Positions 7,133 through 12,816 of a DNA stretch of 12,816 bases are shown in pieces. Every line of letters starts with the position of its first letter. Position 1 is the stretch's first letter. This stretch comes from an uncultured Ignavibacteria bacterium (GTDB taxonomy: Bacteria; Bacteroidota; Ignavibacteria; Ignavibacteriales; Melioribacteraceae). Where the stretch lies: positions 1 to 12,816 of the forward strand of contig CALGLM010000462.1 in NCBI GenBank assembly GCA_937930275.1. The letters run 5' to 3'. A program made the position numbers and the translations under genes. Under the pieces are notes generated by a model that saw only the letters and a list, made by a program, of their open reading frames with translations, was not told the DNA's origin and made no database searches.

Positions 7133-8421
7133 TGTTAAATTTAATTCCTACTACTCCCCTTGCAGAACGAGCCCGCCCTAACAATTTGACTAATTATTTC
7201 GGTCAAGAACATTTAACCGGCAAAGGAAAACCTATTAGAAATATGATTGATAATAAAGTATTATCTTCAATGCTATTATGGGGACCCCCCGGAACAGGTA
7301 AAACAACACTTGCAAAAATTATTTCCAACATTACCGATTCTGATTTTTTTGTAGTAAATGCCGTTTCAAGCGGAGTTAAAGAATTACGCAGTGTTATGGA
7401 AATAGGTAAAGATAATAAAGCAATTGGTAAAAGGACGGTTTTATTTATAGATGAGATACACAGATTTAACAAAAACCAACAAGATGCTTTATTATCGGCA
7501 GTTGAAACCGGAGATATTATTCTTATCGGTGCAACAACTGAAAATCCTTCTTTTGAAGTTATCCCAGCGCTTCGTTCTCGCACGGCAATATATACCCTTA
7601 AATCACTAACCATTGAAACTTTAGATAAAATATTAGTTCATGCACTACAAGATGACGAGTTTTTAAAGTCTTTAGATATTGAAATTAAAGATAAAGATTT
7701 TTTATTTTATTGTTCGGGCGGAGATGCACGAGTTTTATTAAATATTTTGGAGGCTTCGGTATTACACCAAATTAATAATGATAAAATAATTGTAGATAAA
7801 ACCGAAATCGAAAATATTACCCAAAATAAAAATTCGTTTTACGATAAAGGAGGCGAAGAACATTATAACGTAATAAGTGCTTTTATAAAAAGTTTACGTG
7901 GAAGTGACCCCGATGCCGCTGTTTATTGGTTAGCTCGTATGGTTGAAGGAGGAGAAGACCCTTTGTTTATTGCAAGAAGAATGATAATATTTGCAGCAGA
8001 AGATATAGGAAATGCATCTCCGAATGCTTTATTGCTCGCCGTATCAACATTTAATGCTATAGAAAAAATAGGGATGCCCGAAAGTAGAATAATATTATCG
8101 CAATGTGCAACTTATTTAGCATCTGCTCCAAAAAGCAATTCATCGTATTTAGCAATTGATAAAGCAATATCAGATAATCGAAATAGACCGCAATATCCCG
8201 TTCCTTTGCATCTAAGAAATGCCCCAACAAATTTTATGAAACAAAGCGGATACGGCAACGGATATAAATATCCTCATGATTATCCTAATAACTTTGTAAT
8301 AGAAACATATTTACCCGAAGAACTTAAGCAAACACAATACTATTTGCCAAGCGAAAACGGAAATGAAAAAGCGATGAAAGAAAGATTAAAACAAATATGG
8401 GGAAACAGAAAAAAATATTAA
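7132..8421 (+). CDS. rarA: Replication-associated recombination protein A (AAA+ ATPase)
   Basis: RarA/MgsA, the bacterial homologue of yeast Mgs1 and human WRNIP1, acts at stalled replication forks. The 429 residues start with the family's PLAERARPNNLTNYFGQEHL. Walker A is GPPGTGKTT (51-59) and Walker B is FIDEIHRFNKNQQDALL (from about 105). Sensor 1 is IGATTENPSFE, and LRSR carries the likely arginine finger. The C-terminal clamp-loader-like and tetramerisation part shows GSDPDAAVYWLARM, GGEDPLFIARRMIIFAAEDIG and YGNGYKYPHDYP, all typical of RarA rather than DnaX or RuvB. AAGGA motifs lie just before the ATG, which overlaps the preceding stop. It is the last gene of the plus-strand run and converges on the PLP-enzyme gene with only 24 nt between stops. 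Confidence 0.95.
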   Translation: MLNLIPTTPLAERARPNNLTNYFGQEHLTGKGKPIRNMIDNKVLSSMLLWGPPGTGKTTLAKIISNITDSDFFVVNAVSSGVKELRSVMEIGKDNKAIGKRTVLFIDEIHRFNKNQQDALLSAVETGDIILIGATTENPSFEVIPALRSRTAIYTLKSLTIETLDKILVHALQDDEFLKSLDIEIKDKDFLFYCSGGDARVLLNILEASVLHQINNDKIIVDKTEIENITQNKNSFYDKGGEEHYNVISAFIKSLRGSDPDAAVYWLARMVEGGEDPLFIARRMIIFAAEDIGNASPNALLLAVSTFNAIEKIGMPESRIILSQCATYLASAPKSNSSYLAIDKAISDNRNRPQYPVPLHLRNAPTNFMKQSGYGNGYKYPHDYPNNFVIETYLPEELKQTQYYLPSENGNEKAMKERLKQIWGNRKKY

Positions 8422-8445
8422 TTTAATTCCGTTCCCCTAAATAAA

Positions 8446-9405
8446 TTATTTCTTTAAATAATCTTCTTTTTTAGCAAAAACACCGAATAAACCGCCCGTA
8501 TGCAAAAGTAAAATCTTTTCGTCTGTATCTTTATCTAAAAAGTTTTTAACAAAAGCATAAAAAGCTTTACCTGTATATGCGGGATCAAATAAAACGCCGC
8601 TGTTTTCGGAAAAATCTTTAATAATTTTAACTTTATCCGGTGCAATATTAGTATAACCTTCTTCGCTATAACCGTCTAAAATAACAAGATTATTAAATTC
8701 TACACTGGCATTAATTTGATAATCTGCTTTACATTTTAACACCAAATTTAGTATGGCATCTCTAATAACTTCTTTTGAATCTAAAACATTTACCGCATAA
8801 ATTTTTAAAGGCAAATTATTTATTGCACTTCCCAATAATAAGCCCGCCGAAGTACCGCCGCTTCCGGCTGCAGTAATAATACCGGTAATATTATTTTTAA
8901 TAATAAAATCTTTTATTTCATCAATAAAATTAATATAACCCCATATACCTAAACTATTGGAAGCACCGGCAGGAATTACGGTAGATTTAAAACCTGCTTT
9001 AGCAAGCTCTACCTTTTTTTGCTCCATTAATAAATTAACGCCCTTATATTCTTCTTCGGTCAAATAAGTAATATCAGCATTAAATACTTTATCAATAAAT
9101 AAATTTCCCTCTATTTCTTTTGGTTCTTCACCAAATAAAAACAGTTTTGTTTTTATTCCCAACATAGATGCAGCTACAACAGTAGCGCGACAATGGTTTG
9201 ATTGAACCGCACCACAAGTAATAATTATTTCTGTACCGTCTTGTTTTGCCTGATATAACAAATAATCCAATTTTCTTACTTTATTTCCGGAAAGTAAGCT
9301 ACCGGTTAAATCATCGTGTTTTACAAAAAATTCTTTGTCATGAAATTTGTACTTTTTAATCGGAGTATCAAGAATACCGATATCCAATTTTTCGGGTCTA
9401 ATCAT
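8446..9405 (-). CDS. PLP-dependent enzyme, ACC deaminase/D-cysteine desulfhydrase family
   Basis: A 319-residue fold-type II PLP enzyme. SGNKVRKLDYLL contains the PLP Schiff-base Lys42. CGAVQSNHCR (64-73) holds the substrate carboxylate-binding Ser69-Asn70 region. AAGSGGTSAG (about 179-188) is the PLP phosphate loop, and DPAYTGKA (Asp274, Tyr277) and HTGG (302-305) close the active site. The His after QSN matches D-cysteine desulfhydrases (QSNH) more than true ACC deaminases (QSNQ). The most likely reaction is therefore breakdown of D-cysteine or a related D-amino acid to a 2-oxo acid, ammonia and sulfide; ACC deaminase activity is less likely. The start codon lies inside the end of kdsB, an 8-nt overlap, so translation is probably coupled although no metabolic link to LPS synthesis is evident. 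Confidence 0.87.
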   Translation of the reverse strand: MIRPEKLDIGILDTPIKKYKFHDKEFFVKHDDLTGSLLSGNKVRKLDYLLYQAKQDGTEIIITCGAVQSNHCRATVVAASMLGIKTKLFLFGEEPKEIEGNLFIDKVFNADITYLTEEEYKGVNLLMEQKKVELAKAGFKSTVIPAGASNSLGIWGYINFIDEIKDFIIKNNITGIITAAGSGGTSAGLLLGSAINNLPLKIYAVNVLDSKEVIRDAILNLVLKCKADYQINASVEFNNLVILDGYSEEGYTNIAPDKVKIIKDFSENSGVLFDPAYTGKAFYAFVKNFLDKDTDEKILLLHTGGLFGVFAKKEDYLKK

Positions 9406-10180
9406 CTGTTGCTTTAGCCTCTATATTATTATTCAAAAAAGCTTCGTAGTACCTTCTTACCCGTTCTAAGTCCGCAGGTGTATCTACAGAAATGCTCTCA
9501 TAATTAGTTTCTACTATTTTAATCCTCATGCCGTTTTCCAGCATTCTTAATTGTTCCAATTTTTCGGTTCTTTCTAAATCCGTTTGCGGTAATTCGGTAA
9601 ACCGCAATAAAGCATCACGTTTATATACATATAAACCTATATGCTTAAAAACATTTCCAAGAATTAGTCTTTCTTGAAAGTTTTTTGCATCACGCACATA
9701 AGGTATAGGAGAACGTGAAAAATATAATGCAAAGTTATTGTAATCAAAAACAACTTTCGGAATTGAAGCTACTTTAAGCTCATCTACCGATGTTATTTTT
9801 TTTGCTAAAGTAGCTACGTCAACATCTTTATCAAATAACAAAGGTTCGATTGCTTCATCAATCATTGCTCCTTTAATAAAAGGTTCGTCCCCTTGTATGT
9901 TAACTACAATATCGGCATCCGGTACGTTACGAACAACAAACGCAATCCTATCGCTTCCGGTTTGAATATCTTGCGGAGTCATTATTACATCTTTAGTAAA
10001 TAACGAAACTACTTGGAATACTTTTTCATCATCAACCGCTATAATAACTTTATCAAGCAGTTTAGATTTTAAAGTACTTTCGTAAGTATGTCTAATCATC
10101 GGTTTACCCCCGATATTTGCAAGCGGCTTTCCTAATAATCTTGACGAACCAAATCTTGCCGGTATAACTCCTAATATCAA
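9398..10180 (-). CDS. kdsB: 3-deoxy-manno-octulosonate cytidylyltransferase
   Basis: CMP-Kdo synthetase: it activates Kdo with CTP for attachment to lipid A, and so indicates a Gram-negative outer membrane. The 260 residues begin with the nucleotide-binding VIPARFGSSRLLGKPL (Arg9, Lys18), followed by DIQTGSDR (71-78) and VVNIQGDEPF with the Mg ligand Asp98 (same number in E. coli). The second Mg ligand is Asp233 in SVDTPADLERVR. The start is TTG at 10178-10180: no ATG precedes the essential N-terminal motif, and an AGGTGG lies 4 nt upstream. Residue 16 is Leu where the family usually has Pro (SRLPGKP). It starts 10 nt after gatC ends and overlaps the downstream PLP-enzyme gene by 8 nt. Confidence 0.94.
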   Translation of the reverse strand: MILGVIPARFGSSRLLGKPLANIGGKPMIRHTYESTLKSKLLDKVIIAVDDEKVFQVVSLFTKDVIMTPQDIQTGSDRIAFVVRNVPDADIVVNIQGDEPFIKGAMIDEAIEPLLFDKDVDVATLAKKITSVDELKVASIPKVVFDYNNFALYFSRSPIPYVRDAKNFQERLILGNVFKHIGLYVYKRDALLRFTELPQTDLERTEKLEQLRMLENGMRIKIVETNYESISVDTPADLERVRRYYEAFLNNNIEAKATDD

Positions 10181-10184
10181 TTTT

Positions 10185-10190
10185 CCACCT
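10185..10190 (-). promoter_or_regulatory. Strong ribosome binding site that decides the TTG start of kdsB
   Basis: On the minus strand the sequence is AGGTGG, then four bases (AAAA), then TTG. It lies exactly between the gatC stop codon and kdsB. This near-consensus Shine-Dalgarno explains initiation at a weak TTG codon. The next in-frame Met is at residue 28, after the catalytic motif. Confidence 0.7.
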
Positions 10191-10475
10191 TTATTGTTTA
10201 ATTACTTTTGGAACCATAAAATACGAACCGTCTGTTTCAGGTGCGTTTTTTAATGCCTCACTCGTTTCAATTGAATCTTTATTTACATCATCTCTAAAAA
10301 TATTATAATTATCTATGGGATACTCTAAAGGTTCAACATCATCCGTATTTAACTCTTTAAGTTTTTCTACATAAGATAAAATATCGTTAAATTTATGTGT
10401 AAAGCTTTCTAATTCGTCATCGTTAAACTTTAATTTAGCAAGTTGAGCAATATATTTTACATCTTCAGTAGTCAT
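10191..10475 (-). CDS. gatC: Asp-tRNA(Asn)/Glu-tRNA(Gln) amidotransferase subunit C
   Basis: Small scaffolding subunit (94 residues, normal length) of the GatCAB amidotransferase, which converts Glu-tRNA(Gln) and/or Asp-tRNA(Asn) to the amidated forms. Family features run end to end: an N-terminal helical pair beginning TTEDVKYIAQLAKLKF, then YVEKLKELNTDDVEPLEYP, a FRDD segment, and the C-terminal EALKNAPETDGSYFMVPKVI. AGGT precedes the ATG by about 7 nt and overlaps the stop of the VWA lipoprotein gene, which ends only 5 nt upstream. gatA and gatB are not in this window, so the complex is encoded at split loci or beyond the window. Confidence 0.93.
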   Translation of the reverse strand: MTTEDVKYIAQLAKLKFNDDELESFTHKFNDILSYVEKLKELNTDDVEPLEYPIDNYNIFRDDVNKDSIETSEALKNAPETDGSYFMVPKVIKQ

Positions 10476-10480
10476 AATTT

Positions 10481-12022
10481 TTACCTAATTAAAACATAAA
10501 ATTCTTTAACTAACGCATTTGCATTATCTTGAACTGTAACTTTAGTCAATGTCCCAGCATTTCCTTTAGCAGTTACGGTGCATAACGAGTTATCCCCCGG
10601 ATCAACCGCAATATCGAAATCAGTATTATTTGAAATACCCCATACAAAATTAGGAATATTCGCACCTAAGTAGGTAACGGCTTTAATTGTTGTCGAATTA
10701 TTTCTAACAACTTCAACAGTATCTACGCCCGAAGGATATTGTGAAGACGGATTAATATATAATCCCGGATAAATTGAATAAAATCCGTTACTGTTAAAAG
10801 TACCGAATATATAAGAATTGCTACCCGTAAATGCGTTATTGTTTAATAACAATCTTAATGTATGAACAAAATTTCCGCGTTTTGGGCTCATATACTCAAG
10901 AGTATAAAAACTGTTGGCGTATTTTTGTAAATTTAGTTGTATTTCCAAAAATTTAGTTGTTAATTCCGATACGGTTGTTGATGAATAAAAACCGCTGTTT
11001 CCGATTCTTTGTAAAACTACAGGATCAATTTCTGTACCTAATCCAACGGTATAAACACGTTTGCCACCTACTGCCGAAAGCGCTTGATTTAAAGTATAAG
11101 AACCTTGTGTATCGCTACCGTCAGTAAAAACAATCATAGCACCCTGTACAATTGAACTTGAGCTAAATTGATCCGTCCATCTGCCGGCACCTGTAATTAC
11201 CGCACCGTACAAATTTGTTGTAGGATATCCAAGTTCAATTGAGTTTATTGCGCTTATAAGTTTACCCAAATCATCCGTAAAATCTTGTATTAAGACCGGA
11301 TTTTCCGAGAACTTATAAATTGCAAACTCTTGTTGTGGCATTTTTGAACTAACCAAATTTAAGGCAGCGGTTTTTAACTCGCCTAAGTTATTTTGCAAGC
11401 TTTGACTATTATCTAACATTAAAACCGTTTTAAGTTTATAGGGGTTTTCTTCCTTTTTTCTTATTATCATAGATGACTCACTTTGAGAAATAGGAAGATC
11501 ATTTTCATACAGTTTAAAGTTTGAAGTGGTTAAATTATCCACACCGTTTCCGGATAAATCCAATACCTGAAACATTATATTAACAAAACACGGAAGTTCT
11601 GTTTTAAGCTGGTGTTTTATTAACATATAACCGCTTGTATTATCATTGTACTTAGTTACAAAACTCCAAATATCGCTTTCTTTTGTTGTTCCGTCACTTA
11701 ACTTTGTAACAACTTTCCAATAATAACGTGTTTCGTAATCTAAACCAACAACCGTAACATTCGGATTAGTAATATTCTGTATATACGGCTGTGTAGGCGG
11801 ATTATTTTTACCCAAATAAACATCAAACGAAACATAACTATCGCATTTCCAGCTTAAAATTAAAGCATTAGCCTGATCTATTGAATTATGAGCAGGTGTA
11901 GGCGAATATGCTTTACCTATGGAATCTGTTGTAGTATTCTTTCCGTCACCTTCTCCGCTAAGTGAACAGGCAACAAAAACTAAACTGATAACAAAATATT
12001 TTATGTAATAGTAAAACTTCAT
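10481..12022 (-). CDS. Lipoprotein with fibronectin III-like and von Willebrand factor A domains
   Basis: I start this protein at 12022 (513 residues) because the resulting N-terminus MKFYYYIKYFVISLVFVAC is a lipoprotein signal with Cys19, and AGGA lies 6 nt upstream. A start 30 nt earlier would fall inside a hairpin and spoil the signal. After the lipidation site comes a fibronectin III-like segment (about 40-123, ending YYWKVVTKLSDGTTKESDIWSF). Next is a short FQVLDLSGNGVDNLTTSNFKLYEND stretch typical of VWFA-related proteins. The VWA domain (about 195-370) has a complete MIDAS: DNSQS at 204-208, Thr268/Thr269 and Asp301 in FTDGSD. The last 80 or so residues look beta-rich and Ig-like. A metal-dependent adhesion or protein-binding role at the cell envelope is inferred; no partner is identifiable. 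It is followed 5 nt later by gatC, an unrelated housekeeping gene. Confidence 0.85.
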   Translation of the reverse strand: MKFYYYIKYFVISLVFVACSLSGEGDGKNTTTDSIGKAYSPTPAHNSIDQANALILSWKCDSYVSFDVYLGKNNPPTQPYIQNITNPNVTVVGLDYETRYYWKVVTKLSDGTTKESDIWSFVTKYNDNTSGYMLIKHQLKTELPCFVNIMFQVLDLSGNGVDNLTTSNFKLYENDLPISQSESSMIIRKKEENPYKLKTVLMLDNSQSLQNNLGELKTAALNLVSSKMPQQEFAIYKFSENPVLIQDFTDDLGKLISAINSIELGYPTTNLYGAVITGAGRWTDQFSSSSIVQGAMIVFTDGSDTQGSYTLNQALSAVGGKRVYTVGLGTEIDPVVLQRIGNSGFYSSTTVSELTTKFLEIQLNLQKYANSFYTLEYMSPKRGNFVHTLRLLLNNNAFTGSNSYIFGTFNSNGFYSIYPGLYINPSSQYPSGVDTVEVVRNNSTTIKAVTYLGANIPNFVWGISNNTDFDIAVDPGDNSLCTVTAKGNAGTLTKVTVQDNANALVKEFYVLIR

Positions 12023-12028
12023 TATGTA

Positions 12029-12032
12029 TCCT
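12029..12032 (-). promoter_or_regulatory. Ribosome binding site fixing the VWA lipoprotein start
   Basis: Minus-strand AGGA followed by six bases and then the ATG at 12022-12020. It supports the shorter start, at which the encoded protein begins directly with a lipoprotein signal peptide. Confidence 0.55.
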
Positions 12033-12046
12033 AATTTATATTTTAT

Positions 12047-12070
12047 TGGCACTTAGCAAATTAAGTGCCA
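12047..12070 (-). terminator. Perfect 9-bp hairpin between the T9SS gene and the VWA lipoprotein gene
   Basis: The arms TGGCACTTA (12047-12055) and TAAGTGCCA (12062-12070) are exact reverse complements around a 6-nt loop GCAAAT. It is the only GC-containing perfect stem I found in the intergenic DNA. It sits 25 nt upstream of the VWA start codon and about 94 nt after the upstream gene's stop (minus-strand order). No T-run follows the stem on either strand, so a classical intrinsic terminator is not proven. It could instead be an mRNA leader structure or an operator palindrome. The rest of the 141-nt spacer (12023-12163) is plain AT-rich DNA. Confidence 0.45.
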
Positions 12071-12163
12071 TAAAATCTGCAATTTTGCAAACTACTAATT
12101 TAATAAGATATTTATTAATATTATAATTAATTTTTAAATGAAATTTCACTTTATCGTTTTAGT

Positions 12164-12816
12164 TTATTTTAATAAACACATTTTTATTGTTTTTACAAAT
12201 GATCCTGAACTTAATTTTGCGAAATAAACTCCGGAAGTAAGCGAACCTGCGTTAAAAGAAACTTTGTGTTCGCCTGCTTTTGTGTAGTCATCCACTAAAA
12301 CATATACTCGTTTACCGAGTATATCATATACCGTTAAATTAACATAATCCGAGTTTGGTAAACTAAATACAATTTCTGTAACGGGATTAAAAGGATTTGG
12401 ATAATTTTGTTTTAATTCAAATTTTGAAGGAACAACATTTTCATCATCTACACTTATTTCATAAAACAAAAAACTAAAAACATCACTTATTAATTCATTA
12501 CGTCTTTCGATAGGATATACGGTTTCCAAAGGAAAAGCCAAGTAACCTACTCTATGGGTAGTTTCATTCCAAACACCGGCACCGCCGTAAACAGTCGTAT
12601 CAAGTCCGGTATAATATGCCATATACTTTGCGGTTTTGTTCGGTTTAATCGCATCGGGATATTCTGTATTATAATATCCGTGAGTACCGTCATCAAAGTT
12701 AAACGGATCGTAAGTAGTAAAAAATCCGTTTACAACAAAAGTTACATTATAGTAGTAAGCAGATGAATTATTTGAAGCATCCGCAATATAATTAGTCAAA
12801 AAATAATTATCATAAA
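12164..12816 (-). CDS. Secreted protein with C-terminal T9SS type A sorting domain (5' end outside window)
   Basis: The reading frame is open to the right edge of the window, so this is the C-terminal part (at least 216 residues) of a longer protein. A TTG at 12797-12799 could in theory start it, but the frame continues upstream of it without a stop. The last 86 residues (12167-12424) are a type IX secretion sorting domain: FELKQNYPNPFNPVTEI, then VNLTVYDILGKRV, KAGEHKVSFNAGSLTSGVYF and a KTIKMCLLK tail. Such proteins are exported across the outer membrane and often attached to the surface. The preceding region includes GYLAFPLETVYPIERRNELISDVFSFL, which resembles the closing strand and helix of glutamine-amidotransferase-like folds found in many T9SS cargo proteins. 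That resemblance is inference, and catalytic residues, if any, would lie beyond the window. Confidence 0.85.
   Translation of the reverse strand, partial: YDNYFLTNYIADASNNSSAYYYNVTFVVNGFFTTYDPFNFDDGTHGYYNTEYPDAIKPNKTAKYMAYYTGLDTTVYGGAGVWNETTHRVGYLAFPLETVYPIERRNELISDVFSFLFYEISVDDENVVPSKFELKQNYPNPFNPVTEIVFSLPNSDYVNLTVYDILGKRVYVLVDDYTKAGEHKVSFNAGSLTSGVYFAKLSSGSFVKTIKMCLLK

Noticed and set aside
7203..7613. Open frame of 136 codons on the minus strand inside rarA
   Set aside because: It lies fully within a well-conserved gene on the other strand, has no family resemblance or ribosome binding site, and is a shadow of the rarA codons.
8445..8462. Inverted repeat ATTATTT/AAATAAT at the convergent ends of rarA and the PLP-enzyme gene as a two-way terminator
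   Set aside because: The stem is entirely A/T, overlaps the coding end of the PLP-enzyme gene, and has no GC core; such palindromes are expected by chance in this composition.
10023..12052. Longer VWA protein start at 12052
   Set aside because: That ATG lies in the hairpin, lacks a ribosome binding site, and would add ten residues before an otherwise typical lipoprotein signal.
12162..12177. Palindrome GTTTATT/AATAAAC over the stop codon of the T9SS gene
   Set aside because: All but two base pairs are A/T, the central spacer is two bases, and it lies in coding sequence (Leu-Leu-Lys-stop); likely chance.
12554..12766. Small plus-strand open frame opposite the T9SS protein gene as a toxin or antisense protein
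   Set aside because: It overlaps a clearly coding frame with a recognised domain and shows no motif of its own.
1..12816. A defence, phage or mobile genetic system
   Set aside because: I found no transposase, integrase, restriction, toxin-antitoxin, CRISPR or phage gene; VWA and AAA+ genes are present but the AAA+ protein is clearly RarA and is not next to the VWA gene, so this is not a MoxR/VWA-type module.

Overview
The window looks like a fragment of an AT-rich (about one third GC by eye) Gram-negative genome from the Bacteroidota/Ignavibacteriota side of the FCB group. Three observations support this. A secreted protein ends in a type IX secretion (T9SS) sorting domain with the QNYPNPFNP signature. 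kdsB points to Kdo-containing LPS. Several genes also have readable Shine-Dalgarno motifs (for example AGGTGG before kdsB and AAGAAGG before the Gfo/Idh gene). Readable Shine-Dalgarno motifs fit Ignavibacteria better than classical Bacteroidetes; this placement is inference.

Layout. Bases 1-9 match the 3' end of the standard Illumina adapter, so the left edge is probably a contig end. It cuts rmuC (minus strand) after its membrane anchor and coiled coil. Divergent from it on the plus strand is a membrane-anchored penicillin-acylase-family Ntn hydrolase. A convincing -35/-10 pair follows, then a compact plus-strand run: metF, a Gfo/Idh/MocA oxidoreductase, a class II aldolase, ddl, an ftsB/divIC-like gene and rarA. 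The oxidoreductase and aldolase overlap by 10 nt, and ddl/ftsB/rarA are chained by TAATG stop-start overlaps.

The right half is a minus-strand run converging on rarA. In transcription order it holds a T9SS-exported protein cut by the window's right edge, a 141-nt spacer with a perfect 9-bp hairpin, a von Willebrand A lipoprotein, gatC, kdsB (TTG start), and a PLP enzyme of the ACC deaminase/D-cysteine desulfhydrase family.

How the genes relate. Most are housekeeping: folate/one-carbon metabolism (metF), peptidoglycan precursor supply and septum assembly (ddl, ftsB), replication-fork maintenance (rarA, rmuC), LPS (kdsB) and indirect aminoacyl-tRNA synthesis (gatC). The less predictable genes are the Gfo/Idh plus aldolase pair, the PLP enzyme, the acylase, the VWA lipoprotein and the T9SS protein. 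I see no tRNA, rRNA, CRISPR array, insertion sequence or phage gene, and no stretch above 300 nt without a gene. I do not see a clear new biological system. The observations most worth following are the adapter-marked rmuC break, the hairpin in the VWA leader, and the coupled oxidoreductase/aldolase pair.
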